60,000 nucleotides of DNA, taken from contig CAIIXF020000006.1 in assembly GCA_903813345.2 (NCBI GenBank), positions 9,972,989 to 10,032,988 of the forward strand, read 5' to 3'. Position 1 is the stretch's first letter. Every line of letters begins with the position of its first letter. The stretch comes from Owenia fusiformis. Taxonomy: Eukaryota; Annelida; Polychaeta; Sabellida; Oweniidae. The position numbers were made by a program, and so were the translations under genes. The notes below the pieces were generated by a model. It was not told the DNA's origin, searched no databases, and saw only the letters and a program-made list of their open reading frames with translations. Positions 1 to 10,800 of the stretch are shown one piece after another.

Positions 1-338
1 AGAAGGTCAAGAGTTAATGAGTCATTCAGTTCAGTTTTGTTTACAAGATACAGTGTATAATGTCATTGTGACCTTGACCTAAGATCTCTAATGAAGAATA
101 GCTCAACATATACAGCAAGCATAGATTACAAATTAAACAATAGGTGAATATAGTAGAATATAATATACATGTAGCTCACTACTGTAACAATATGGTATTG
201 TCTCTTCCGTTGAATAACTTCCTTTACTTTACGACCTCAATCAATTCGATGCCATCTAAATGACAGCTGTATCATTATGGAACAACATTGTACAAAAAAA
301 GCTCAATACAAAACTTCTATGAGCCGATTCACATATTA
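1..338. other. AT-rich intergenic sequence, nothing recognised
   Basis: No open frame, RNA gene or repeat could be supported in this leading stretch. It ends at the TA dinucleotide that borders the left terminal inverted repeat of the next element. Confidence 0.5.
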
Positions 339-497
339 CAGGGTGACCGGAAAAAAGGAGACCATTGAAATAGGCAATATCTCCTAAAATAGACTAGTGA
401 CATCAATGAAATTTTGCATACATCAGGACAGTTCTATGGAAATTTGTTCCTGAAAGTGTCAATACAAGCAGTCAACTGGTTCAGGAGCTATGATCAT

Positions 498-698
498 TTA
501 CATAACATGCTCCAAATAGGCGCAATTGAGACCAACGCAGAGCTGGATACATTTGGCAAATACCCTTACATATTCCGACCTTGTTATGGCATTACATTTA
601 GCATTTATTGCCACCTTTAGGTCAGCAATTGTCTCAGGATTGTTTTGGTACACATTGTCTTTCAAATTGCCCCACAAAAAGAAATCAGGTGGATTCAA
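498..698 (-). pseudogene. Transposase C-terminal fragment (left arm)
   Basis: The minus-strand frame contains PPDFFLWGNLKDNVY followed by NNPETIADLK. This is the conserved block around and after the last catalytic acidic residue in many IS630/Tc1/mariner transposases (P-x-D-F-F-L-W-G-x-L-K). The DNA-binding domain and the first two catalytic aspartates are missing, so this is a remnant. An inverted second copy lies in the right arm. Confidence 0.7.
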
Positions 699-727
699 AT
701 TTGAGGTGTATGGAGACGAAGCTTATC

Positions 728-732
728 TGACC
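728..732. repeat. Target site duplication, left copy
   Basis: TGACC lies directly before the 5' LTR. The same five bases follow the 3' LTR at 5580-5584. A 5-bp duplication is normal for Ty3/gypsy integration. Confidence 0.92.
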
Positions 733-865
733 TGTAATGATATCCAGTTTCTGGTATCATCTTGCTAACTGCCTTTGAGGTATTATGTTACTTGTACATG
801 TGTGGGATTACAAATATACAACTTGGTCTTCTAAAGCTAGAACTTGTACTGTCCAGATCATTACA
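733..865 (+). repeat. 5' LTR of gypsy element
   Basis: It begins TGTAATGAT and ends ATCATTACA, a perfect 9-bp terminal inversion with canonical TG...CA ends. At 133 bp it is short for this superfamily. It should hold the promoter and transcript start, but I see no clear TATA box. Confidence 0.95.
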
Positions 866-883
866 TGGTACTGCGTGGTGAAA
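866..883 (+). other. Primer-binding site of gypsy element
   Basis: TGGTACTGCGTGG directly abuts the 5' LTR. TGG pairs with the CCA end of the priming tRNA. The complement implies a tRNA with acceptor ACGCAGTA-CCA. A leucine tRNA with discriminator A is possible, but the species is not identified here. Confidence 0.7.
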
Positions 884-935
884 TATTTAATAATACAATA
901 CAAAAAATGGATTATTAGCATAGAAAGGCCTAAAA

Positions 936-3900
936 ATGATGATGAATAATATTCCGAAGCCAGAAAGGGTGGATTTCTCCAACAATTTGGAGAAACACTG
1001 GTTAAATTTCAGGAGTGAATTTGAGTTCTATCTAGATGCCCTTGGTGAAATCACAGACAAACAGAAGATAGGACTACTCGTTACCTGTGCTGGGCCCAAA
1101 GCCAGTCAACTGTTTAAGACATTCAAATTTGATAAAGATGAAGACTCTACAAATTATAAAGTTGTACTTCAACAATTTGACGCATACTGCATCCCAAAGC
1201 AGAACGAAACCTATGAACGTTATGTATTTCGGATTAGATTACAGAAAAATGGAGAATCCTTTGAAGAATTCCTGTCAGATTTGAAGGTGAAAATCACCAC
1301 ATGCAAATATGGGACACTGGAAGATTCTATCTTACGTGATCAGTTAGTAATCGGAGTCAACGATGACACGCTCCGAGAACGCCTATTAAGGCAAGATGAT
1401 TTGACATTGACAAACTGTGAGAAAATTTGCAGAGCTGCAGAGCAAACCGTTGAAAGAATGAAGACATTTAAAAATGTTGAGACTACTGCGTCTGCGGACA
1501 TCAACAACGTGACAACTACCCCAAGGATGATAACAGACTGTTCACAATGTGGATATGATCATGCTATCCGTAAATGTCCAGCGTACGGACAAACGTGCAA
1601 CAAATGCGGCAAGAGGAACCACTACTCATCTAAGTGCCACATCACGAAAGGTGCGCGACCCAAGGAGTATGGACGAAAAAAGCGACAATCAGGCCGCAGA
1701 AAACAGGTGAACATTGTAAATGATGAAAATGAAACCGATAGCAGTGACTGTGAGTATTACATAAATTTTGTAAATGAACAACCTGAAGAACAGTACTCAG
1801 AAATCAGTGACAATCAACCATCACATGAGATCAATGTTGTAAATGATGACAAATGGGTAGCTCCTTTGGTGGTCAATGGTGTTCTTATACCATTTAGACT
1901 AGATACAGGGGCCAATGCAAACATAATAAACCAAAGTGACTTGAAACAATTAAAATGCCCCCCTAGCATATTCAACAGAAATACGAAATTGTATGATTAC
2001 AACAAACAGCCTATTGAAACATGTGGGGTGTGTGTATTACAGGTTCAAGTAAAAGGCAAGTGTCACAGGGTCCACTTTGTAATTGTAAAAAACGGAATTT
2101 CGTTGCTTTGTGATAAAACATGTGACAAATTGGGCCTTGTGAAGCGTGTCTGGGTTGTCAATAATAATACACCTGTAAAAGAGGTCAAAGAAATGAAAAT
2201 GCCTAATGTGAAGAGTCCTGGGGAAAGTAACATGCATCACAATAGCAAATCACCTGCCACAAGGGTGGATAAATTGATAAATGATTATCCAAGTGCATTC
2301 AATTCAATTAGCAAGTTTGAGTCTATGCCTTTCACATACAAGATATCTTTGGAAGAAAATGCACAACCAGTTATTCATGCCCCAAGGCATGTATCAGTGC
2401 CTATGAGAGGTAAAGTGCACAGTGAACTTTCAAGACTTGAAACATTAGGCATCATAAGAAAGATTAATGACCCTACTGATTGGGTTAATAGCATGGTAGT
2501 TGTAAAGAAATCAAATGGTGATGTAAGATTATGTGTAGATCCTACAGATTTGAATAGGTCAATCAAAAGGGAACATTACCCAATACCAAAAAAGGATTTG
2601 ATTATTAGTGAGATGAAAAATGCAAAGGTGTTTAGTAAGTTGGATGCTTCAAGTGGTTTTTTTCAAATTAAACTCCACCCTGAAAGTCAACCCCTCACAA
2701 CCTTTAATAGTCCCTGGGGCAGGTACTGTTACCAACGTCTCCCACAAGGTATATCTAGTAGCCCAGAGGTGTTCCATAAGGCAATGGAACAGGTAGTTGA
2801 TGGTCTAGACGGTGTACGAGTATATATCGATGATCTGATAATCTGGGGAGAAAATGCAACTGAGCATGACATGCGCTTAAAAATGGTCATGGAAAGACTG
2901 GTCAAATACAATGTCAAGTTAAATAAAGGAAAATGTCAAATTGGAGAATCAGAAATTACCTTTTTGGGAGAGAAACTAACTCAAAATGGAGTTCAACTTG
3001 ATGAAGGTAGGATAGATACAATCACTAATTTAGAGAGTCCAAAAGACAAAACTGGACTTCAAAGAATATTTGGGGTGATTAATTACGCTGGAAAATTCAT
3101 CCCTAATTTGTCTGCAAGAACTACTCACATGAGGAAGCTTTTAGAATCTCAAGTTATCTGGAAATGGGAAAGCAATCATGAGCAAGAGTTCCAAGACATA
3201 AAAAAGGTCATAAGTTCATCCCCAGTAATAGCCTATTTTGACCCTCTAAGGAAAACAAGAGTTTCAACAGATTCCAGTAAGGACTCATTAGGGATGGTTC
3301 TTATGCAACAGCATGGTACTGATTGGAAGCCAGTGGCTTACAGTAGCAAATCCCTTACAGAATGTCAAAAAAGATGGGCCCAGATAGAAAAAGAATGTTT
3401 GGGATTAGTTGAAGGGTGTAACAAATTTCATGAATACATATATGGGATGGATAAAATTGAACTTGAAACAGACCATAAGCCCTTGATACCAATATCCCAG
3501 AAAAATTTGAATGACATGACCCCAAGGTTACAAAGGTTGTTCATGAAACTGCAGAAATATGATTATACAATGATATACACCCCTGGAAAAAACTTGGTAC
3601 TAGCAGACGCCCTCAGTAGAGCAAGTTTCAGAACAAAAAGATCAGAACCAAGAGTTTCAAAACTAGATATCCAGGTAGAAAATCAAGTGAACATGATATT
3701 TAATGAAATACCTGTCTCAGAGAACATAATGAGAAAAATCCAAATAGAAACAAAGAAAGACCCCATATTATCCAAGATTATTGACTATGTAAGAAATGGT
3801 TGGGAAAAGGGGTCAGAGAAAATATACTCCCAAATGAAACATGAAATTACTGTAGTGGATGATATTCTCTTGAAAGGGCAAACAGTAATTATCCCCAAAA

Positions 3901-5039
3901 GCATGAGGAAGGAAATATTGAATAGGGTCCATGAAGGTCACTTGGGAGTAGAAAAGTGTAAGCGAATAGCTAGAAAATCAGTATACTGGCCAGGCATTAA
4001 TAATGATATCTCAGACATGATAGGAAAGTGCGAAACATGTCTTGAGCTGAGGTACAACAATGCAAAACAGCCATTGATAAATGGAGACAAAACAAAAGGC
4101 CCCTGGGAAAAGGTTGCAATAGACCTTTTCAAGCTCTTTGATAAGGACTATCTTTTAGTGACTGATTATTTCTCAAACTACCCAGAATGTGTTCATCTGT
4201 CAAGTACAAAGGCAAAAACAATAATCAGTCACATAAAGTCAATATTTGCAAGATTCGGAATTCCTTTGAAAGTGAGAATTGATAATGCTACTATGTTTGA
4301 ATCAAGAGAATTCAGGGAATTTGCAGACACCTATGAATTTGATTTGTCATTCAGTAGTCCTTTCCATAGCCAGGGTAACGGAAAGGCAGAAAATGGGGTC
4401 AAAATAGTAAAAAGGCTGATGAAAAAAGCAATTCGCAGCAATACTGACCCACATCTGGCCCTGTTAGCATACAGGAATGCCCCATTAGAGTGTGGTAAGT
4501 CACCAGCAGAGCTCTTAATGGGGAGACCATTAAGAACTCGATTACCATCTGCAATACAGGCCAACGATAGATTTACCGATATAGTGAAAAGTAAAGCCCT
4601 GCAGAAGGAGAAGCAGAAAAAATATTACGACAAAAACACAAAGCAACTTTCAGAGTTAGAAAATAATCAGACGGTTAGACTGAAAAGAAACCCGAAAGAT
4701 AAATGGGATGTAAAAGCCAGAGTTGTCGCAAAAGTTTCCTCCAGATCTTACAAGGTAGAAACAGAAGGAGGGAAACTTTTTAGAAGGGATAGGAGAGAGC
4801 TCCTGTCATCAAAGGAGCCATTTAATGAGATAATGTGTCAAGACCTAGATATACAAACAAGACCTCCCACTCCTTGTCCCCCAAATTCCCATGAAACAAA
4901 CCAATCAACCAACCCATCACCTGTTCCAACTAGTAACAGGTTCAGCCCCTTATTAAACATAGATGTGGAGCATCCAGCTGCTGAATTAAGGAGGTCTGGC
5001 AGAGTGTCAAAACCAGTTAACAGACTCTGTTATAATTAA
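936..5039 (+). CDS. Gag-Pol polyprotein, Ty3/gypsy
   Basis: A single 1,367-residue frame with no frameshift between gag and pol. Gag region: about residues 1-260, with two CCHC knuckles at 202-214 (C-x2-C-x3-H-x4-C, one residue short of consensus) and 221-234 (C-x2-C-x4-H-x4-C), followed by a basic stretch. Protease: active site D-T-G-A at 323-326. Reverse transcriptase: roughly 480-660 with Y-I-D-D at 630-633. RNase H: acidic residues D779, D846 and D891 in the ADALSRA motif. Integrase: zinc-binding H999/H1002 with C1032/C1035, then D1063, D1116 and E1152, giving the D-x35-E spacing. The C-terminus has the RRSGRVSKP motif often seen at gypsy pol ends. Start chosen at the first in-frame ATG 70 bases after the LTR; two more Met codons follow at once. 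All catalytic residues are present and no stop interrupts the frame, so activity is plausible but unproven. Confidence 0.95.
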   Translation: MMMNNIPKPERVDFSNNLEKHWLNFRSEFEFYLDALGEITDKQKIGLLVTCAGPKASQLFKTFKFDKDEDSTNYKVVLQQFDAYCIPKQNETYERYVFRIRLQKNGESFEEFLSDLKVKITTCKYGTLEDSILRDQLVIGVNDDTLRERLLRQDDLTLTNCEKICRAAEQTVERMKTFKNVETTASADINNVTTTPRMITDCSQCGYDHAIRKCPAYGQTCNKCGKRNHYSSKCHITKGARPKEYGRKKRQSGRRKQVNIVNDENETDSSDCEYYINFVNEQPEEQYSEISDNQPSHEINVVNDDKWVAPLVVNGVLIPFRLDTGANANIINQSDLKQLKCPPSIFNRNTKLYDYNKQPIETCGVCVLQVQVKGKCHRVHFVIVKNGISLLCDKTCDKLGLVKRVWVVNNNTPVKEVKEMKMPNVKSPGESNMHHNSKSPATRVDKLINDYPSAFNSISKFESMPFTYKISLEENAQPVIHAPRHVSVPMRGKVHSELSRLETLGIIRKINDPTDWVNSMVVVKKSNGDVRLCVDPTDLNRSIKREHYPIPKKDLIISEMKNAKVFSKLDASSGFFQIKLHPESQPLTTFNSPWGRYCYQRLPQGISSSPEVFHKAMEQVVDGLDGVRVYIDDLIIWGENATEHDMRLKMVMERLVKYNVKLNKGKCQIGESEITFLGEKLTQNGVQLDEGRIDTITNLESPKDKTGLQRIFGVINYAGKFIPNLSARTTHMRKLLESQVIWKWESNHEQEFQDIKKVISSSPVIAYFDPLRKTRVSTDSSKDSLGMVLMQQHGTDWKPVAYSSKSLTECQKRWAQIEKECLGLVEGCNKFHEYIYGMDKIELETDHKPLIPISQKNLNDMTPRLQRLFMKLQKYDYTMIYTPGKNLVLADALSRASFRTKRSEPRVSKLDIQVENQVNMIFNEIPVSENIMRKIQIETKKDPILSKIIDYVRNGWEKGSEKIYSQMKHEITVVDDILLKGQTVIIPKSMRKEILNRVHEGHLGVEKCKRIARKSVYWPGINNDISDMIGKCETCLELRYNNAKQPLINGDKTKGPWEKVAIDLFKLFDKDYLLVTDYFSNYPECVHLSSTKAKTIISHIKSIFARFGIPLKVRIDNATMFESREFREFADTYEFDLSFSSPFHSQGNGKAENGVKIVKRLMKKAIRSNTDPHLALLAYRNAPLECGKSPAELLMGRPLRTRLPSAIQANDRFTDIVKSKALQKEKQKKYYDKNTKQLSELENNQTVRLKRNPKDKWDVKARVVAKVSSRSYKVETEGGKLFRRDRRELLSSKEPFNEIMCQDLDIQTRPPTPCPPNSHETNQSTNPSPVPTSNRFSPLLNIDVEHPAAELRRSGRVSKPVNRLCYN

Positions 5040-5446
5040 TCACTTTTGATCAGTTAACTGGTTATTGATACTTGTCACTTGATACTTGTTATTAAGACAC
5101 TTTGATAATTTCAAAGATACTTAAATCACATGAGATATTAAAAAATGAGAGTGTATCTAAAACATAAAACTTTCGAAACTAGTGACATCTATATTGCCTT
5201 TTTTATAATCATTCAAACTTTGAAACATTTTTCTGAGATACTTAGAAGGTTAAAGATACTTACAATATTGTATGAATAAAAGGTGATTATAGGGTGCAGT
5301 TTAAACATCAACAATTTGTATATTAGTGTGCTATGAATAGAATTAATGTACAATCATTCATAGATCATTGTTTAAGAAAAGTCTTTATTATGATCGATCA
5401 TTTGTATTATTTTTATATTCCTTTACATTCTTTAGAAAAAGGGAGA
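5040..5446 (+). other. 3' untranslated part of gypsy element
   Basis: AT-rich sequence between the pol stop and the polypurine tract; no open frame of note and no env-like gene. Confidence 0.7.
5434..5446 (+). other. Polypurine tract of gypsy element
   Basis: AGAAAAAGGGAGA is an all-purine run ending exactly where the 3' LTR begins, as expected for the plus-strand primer. Confidence 0.85.
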
Positions 5447-5579
5447 TGTAATGATATCCAGTTTCTGGTATCATCTTGCTAACTGCCTTTGAGGTATTAT
5501 GTTACTTGTACATGTGTGGGATTACAAATATACAACTTGGTCTTCTAAAGCTAGAACTTGTACTGTCCAGATCATTACA
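5447..5579 (+). repeat. 3' LTR of gypsy element
   Basis: Same 133-bp sequence as 733-865; I found no mismatch on reading both copies. Confidence 0.95.
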
Positions 5580-5584
5580 TGACC
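5580..5584. repeat. Target site duplication, right copy
   Basis: TGACC lies directly after the 3' LTR and matches 728-732, which defines both ends of the retrotransposon precisely. Confidence 0.92.
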
Positions 5585-5749
5585 TATGGCTTCTGACTCA
5601 GTGGTCCCACTCAGTTACAGTATCATCCTAAGGAGGTTTTGGGCAGCCCTTGGTTTCCATATGGGATTTAATTGTGCCATATAGGGGTTTTAGTAACATG
5701 GCACTATGCCCAATACCTAAAGTGACTCTTAAGATTTGGTAAATCAGCA

Positions 5750-5940
5750 CTTTGGCAACAGGATGATGAACCACATGTCAGATAACCCTTCATTGCCATT
5801 ACAGCCTAGACTTGAATCCTGCTGATTTCTTTTTGTATGGATATTTGAAAGATAATCTATACCAAAACAATCCTCAGACTATTGTTGACCTAAAGAAGGC
5901 AATCACTGCTATATGTAATGCCATAATAATGCCATAGAGG
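5750..5940 (+). pseudogene. Transposase C-terminal fragment (right arm)
   Basis: Plus-strand reading gives WQQDDEPHVR, which resembles the F-Q-Q-D-G-A-P-x-H block around the second catalytic aspartate. After a frame change it gives SLDLNPADFFLYGYLKDNLY and NNPQTIVDLKKAI. It is the inverted counterpart of the left-arm fragment but reaches further upstream. The frame change and stop codons make it non-functional. Confidence 0.7.
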
Positions 5941-6184
5941 GCAGAACATGTAAGGGTAGTTTGCCATATGAATCCAACTCTGCGTTGGTCTCAATTGTGC
6001 CTATTTGGAGCATGTTATGTAAATGATCATAGCTCCTGAACCAGTTGAATGCTTGTATTGAAACCTTCAGTAACAAATTTCCATATAACTGTTCCAGTGT
6101 ATGCAAAATTTCATTGATGGCACTTGTCTAGTTTAGGAGAAATTGATTACTTCAATGGTCTCCTTTTTTTCCGGTCACCCTGTA

Positions 6185-6516
6185 TTTACAAAACATCGAT
6201 GTATTGAAAATAAATCACATGCCTTAAATATAAGAACGCAACGCTTATCATTTTCTAAATTAACATAACTGGGGTATCTCTGAAAAGTACTGTTAAGTCA
6301 GGTTATACATTTTCATCATCGATATTCTGAACACTGTCAATCATTAACATTTTCATTAGGATTTTAATAGATAATTTCAAATCTTAATTTTTATATTTGA
6401 TACATACAATGGTTTTGGAAAAAGTCTATGGGAGAGAGATATGCCAATAATATAACATACTGTATAGATTCCAAATAATTTCCATTGTCCATGCACACTA
6501 ACACAAACTCTAGCTA
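6185..6516 (-). other. Probable 3' untranslated and flanking sequence of membrane-protein gene
   Basis: Non-coding AT-rich sequence downstream (minus strand) of the stop at 6517. A minus-strand ATTAAA at 6363-6368 is a possible weak polyadenylation signal. No other feature seen. Confidence 0.35.
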
Positions 6517-7867
6517 CTAAACCCAGTACTGTGGACTTTTGATGACAACAGGGTGTACTTCATTGACAACCATTTGTCTCCTGTTACTAATGGGCGTCGT
6601 TTCAACAACCACATTGGTGACAGTCGGTGTACATATACCAAGATCTATTGCTTTCATGGGGGAAACATGCACAGATGTGTTGACAATACGGCGAACACTA
6701 GGAGTGTTACGTAAACCATTTTTCCCCAGGACTGGATATTGAGTAAGTGATGATTTAATCTTTGGTGATTTTGGAGTAATGACCATTTCTTGGACCTGTA
6801 CGGTTTTCACAAAGGGGTTCGTTACGATTGGCGTTCTATCGATTGATTTTCTGCTGTTTGGCATTTTCTTGTTTACTGGACGCTCTGGGCCCATAGATTC
6901 AATTATGGACCTTCGTATATTTTCAAGTTTGGCCACATCGGGGGCATCACAAGTGTTACGGAGTCCATGATAAAACGGATACCCATCCCATGATAGATCA
7001 GTGTGTGGCGACGATGATGTTGATAAAACCACGCGTTTCCCATCAAGATGGTCGGTTTGTGAGGTTTCCATATTGGAAGACGTGTTGCGTTTGTTATTAG
7101 GATTGTCAATTTGCGAGGTGCCCATAAAGGACGAAGTATTGGGGTTGTTGTTATTGTCGTCTATCTCTTCGGACTTGTCATGCTCTGAGATCGCGGGGAA
7201 GGCAATCTCTGGGGATACTGGATGTGTCAGTGGGTTCTCGGATTGGTTGTGATGACTTGACGTGTTGCAGCTGCCTACCTGAGGAATAATGGACGTATCA
7301 GTATTGTTAGGAATATTAGATGTAGTAGTCGAAATATGAAGAATTGAGTGAACGATGGTGTGTGACGAGTTGTCGTAAATTTTGCTGTTTTGTTGAATTT
7401 CTATGTCTGAAACTTGAGTGGCAGTGTCCATCATCTCCGGCTTGTTCTGGGGCGACTGGTTAGTATTCAGTGGAGACGTCTGCATCGAGGGGAGGTTAGA
7501 AGGACCCTGTTCGGTTGTGTGGAGGGTGTCCGATTGTCTATCGGTGTCATTAAAGCAGCTTGACGTATCGGACGAAGGATAGGGTGTATCCGATTGTGTA
7601 ACACTTTCTTGGGAGATCCTGTTGAAGTTCTCTAGCGAAAGTGAGACACTTTTGAAACCATTGTTGTTGTTAAGTTCATCTGGGGAGTCTTCAAGTGATT
7701 CCATATGTGGAGTTTCTGATTCGCTGACCGTCCGTGGCGTGTTATTGTTTGGATGGTATGGTGATGAGAAACTATATGCAGGAGTTGTTAAATTTGAGTT
7801 GGCGGGTGTGTTGTTATGCGGATTATGTTGTTCACTAATGAACCGTGTGTCCTCCATAGGGCCAAAT
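6517..7867 (-). CDS. Last exon of membrane-protein gene (Ser/Thr/Asn-rich tail)
   Basis: 1,351 nt including the stop. It opens after GGATTTATCTTCCAG and the first full codons read FGPMEDTRF. Composition is low-complexity polar. One imperfect internal repeat is visible (NTSSFMGTSQIDNPNNKR next to NTSSNMETSQTDHLDGKR). The uninterrupted 450-codon frame in AT-rich DNA supports real coding. An ATG in the acceptor region would open the frame slightly earlier but lies in the intron under this model. Confidence 0.72.
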
Positions 7868-10800
7868 CTGGAAGATAAATCCAATGTATCACAAATCTAT
7901 CACCGAACGCACATTCTGTCCAAGCATCATACTTTCCTAGATGTTTAAACTATGAGCTACAGTGTATACTTATAAATGTGAATTCTTGTAAAGCAACTGG
8001 GTTTGCGTAACATAAGTTCCAATAGAGGACTTGCTATGTAGATGGAAAAATAGATGGCAATAGTGGTTTGGTAAGGCTTGAACACCATACTGATGAGCTA
8101 AGGACAAACAGACAATGCATGGTGTTACGCGGAATATCGCATACATTCATGGTTGCGCGGTATTTGTGATACGGGTGAATATGCCATATAGGCTAGGCAA
8201 ATGGAAGTTTAACATCCCAAAAATTGCAACAGTTTTTAAATTAGGCTTATATTGTTTATTGTTACCAATTGAAAAACATATCAAAAATATAGAAAAATAT
8301 ATGCAGTGGACAAATATGAAATGTCACATTCTAGGTACCCCCCTCCAAATTTGAGTATGAGATTGTAAATATTTTTTTTATTTCAAAATGGAATGCTCTT
8401 GTCAACTAAACAAGTAATATTATGATAGTTTACTAACATAAGAGCAACTAAAAATTGTAAACAAAGTATTTGAGTGCAATAATTAGCATTTTTAGCCCCA
8501 AATATCTGAAAATAGGCCATCAAATAGCCCGAATTTAATATAACAATGTATTTATTTCTGTATCAATTCATCAGAATTGCATGAAAAAAATCAAGGAGGT
8601 TATTGTACACATGACCATTGTATTTGATAAGTATCAGGGTCATTAAGTGACAATTGAGCGTGAAAATAATATTTGAAATTTCAATATTTTACCACACCCA
8701 CTTTTGGGGTGACCTTACTTTTGTTTAATTACTTCCAAGATATGTCATATTTGAACTCAATAGCACAACTAAATTATTTGTAAAGGCTTATTTTGTCCTG
8801 AAAACAGTTTTTTGATGTTTTCAGGAAAGGATTACGTAAAAAAAAAGTAGAAAAACAGCAAATGCCAGGTGAAATATAGGGGAAGCCCTACTTTTAGTTG
8901 ATAACTGCTAAATTATCAAATGTTTTTTCCTTTTAAATTTAATTTGATATATAATATACCTTTTCTGGTAAAACAGAGAACGATTTGTTAGAAATTAGGT
9001 ACAATCAGTTGTCTAAAAATATCCTTGAAAAGGCAACAAAATATTAAATATCCCTGTCCCTGACATCAGTTTATTAATATGAGCCAAAAAGGTAACCCAG
9101 CCAAATGTTTGTTAATAACCCAGTCATTCAGCATGGGTTTGACATCATATTTGGCACAATTACCTTGTCCAATGTTCTTTCATTCTATTAGTGTCATTGA
9201 TCTATCCTTAATCGTCACGATTTTATAGCCATTTACAAAATGTGCTCAAAATATTGAAATGTGCCTAACTGACTGGACATCAATACCTCCAGTTTCTTTA
9301 TCTGTGGACCTTTTTCTATACTAACAACACTTGAAGAAAACTATTCATGATTTCAAATATAAGAACTGTGAGGGAAATTTATTGTTTTTATATGAGAGCG
9401 AAAAAGCTCTTAGATTGTAAATATTATGTATTGTATATATGTTATTTGGAATAAAAAAAACAATAAAAAAAAACAACACTTGAAACATTAAAACAAGAGA
9501 TAAGAATGAAGATGAAAGCCATAACACAAGATTTTTATGCCCCTGATTTGTACAACTACGCACGATACGTTCAAGTTGGCCTCCAGGCATGACACCCATA
9601 TTCTATGGCATGGTGTAAAATGGCCATAAAATCGTGACCACTAGAGATAGACCACTGAGACTGGGTAGATTGATAATACATTGACCAAGACTCAATTCTG
9701 CCAAATATGACACTAAGTCCATGCAGGATGACTGGACTGGGTTATTAAGATTTGTTTGGGTTACCTCAGTCTTTGGCTCGCCCTGTATTAAGGAAAAATT
9801 GTTAATTTTGACTTAGGTGTTCTTAACCACACAGTGATATTGAGAAATGAAATGAAGAAGTTCAACTGAAGAATGTTGGATTTCAAGATGAAATTCAATA
9901 AAAAATGAGGAAAAGGTTTCTACGTTAATAAATCCTACTGAGTTAACTAGTGTAACGCAAAGTAATACCCTGGTCTTTATACAGGGCATGGTTCGATTAT
10001 GTTATGTTCATTATCAAAAATGCTGCCTTAATTTTGTAATCTTAACCTTCATATATTGTGTCTGACTTATAGAGAGCAAAATTTTGGGCCCCTAAAACCC
10101 CAAAGTGGGCCCAGATTTTGAAATATTGAGGCCCATTTTCTTCAAAATTTGGCCTGAAATTAAAAAATAAGGCCTTAAAAGGCCCACTTATGACCAAAAA
10201 GGCTCACTTTTCGGGGCTTTAAGGCCTTTTTGGGCCCAATTTTTTTCTAGGCCCACCCAAGGGGCCCCCTTACATGCCATAGAACAGTTATTCCATATTT
10301 CTGCAAGTACATCTCATAGAAGTACAATCTGCCTTACACACACACAATGGATGATCTCTGAGAGAGGGGAGCTGCATTTAGGCAATTGGTACAAAAGTTT
10401 CGTTGATTATTTTACAGTTATAACGGAGGCAGTTTATTTCCCTTCCACTCCTGGATCTGATGGTACACTCTATAACTTTGGTATTCCGCAGCATCAGAAG
10501 TTGCCAGTTGGAGGAAGAACACGGGGCTGCAATAATTCAGATCTTGCTGCTCTCTTTTAATAGAATTTTTGAAGCCTAAGTTCATTTAGGGTTTCACCAT
10601 TTTCCACCATAAATTGACAAATGAGCATGTTTCTCTGCAATGACAGAGTTACTTGCATTTCACTGGTTTTCCACTTGATTACGTTGTAACAAAATGTCGG
10701 AACATCGAAGGTATGATTTTTATTTTTTCCTTATTTCACACGTTGTAGGCAGAATTCCCACAACCACAAACATGTATCAGTATTATATGTTTAAAAAATG

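Larger units (their letters stand above)
733..5579 (+). mobile_element. Ty3/gypsy LTR retrotransposon, apparently intact
   Basis: A 4,847-bp element with two 133-bp LTRs that look identical by eye, a TGACC target duplication, a TGG-initial primer-binding region directly after the 5' LTR, a polypurine tract directly before the 3' LTR, and one uninterrupted gag-pol frame. The pol order protease-RT-RNase H-integrase is the Ty3/gypsy order. No envelope-like frame follows pol: 5040-5446 is non-coding. Identical LTRs mean too little time has passed for substitutions to build up between them, so the insertion is recent. It landed in the older mariner-like element. Confidence 0.95.
339..6182. mobile_element. 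Tc1/mariner-like element with long inverted arms, split by a retrotransposon
   Basis: The left terminus reads CAGGGTGACCGGAAAAAAGG and the right terminus (6182 backwards) is its inverse complement with one extra A. Both are bordered by TA (337-338 and 6183-6184), the usual Tc1/mariner target. The similarity is not confined to the tips: the arms 339-732 and about 5770-6182 are inverted copies over roughly 390 bp. Each arm encodes the C-terminal part of a transposase pointing toward its own end. The gypsy element at 733-5579 sits inside, at the inner limit of the left arm. Without it the element would be about 1 kb. Both transposase pieces are too short to be functional, so this is a non-autonomous fold-back derivative. 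Confidence 0.8.

Noticed and set aside
6539-7948. Several plus-strand frames opposite the long minus-strand exon
   Set aside because: They are antisense shadows of the 450-codon exon, shorter and without family features.
9345-9450. Possible LINE 3' tail (AGAGCGAAAAAGCTCTT hairpin and A-rich run)
   Set aside because: The hairpin and A-run are suggestive, but there is no reverse-transcriptase sequence nearby and the segment lies inside an inverted-repeat element.
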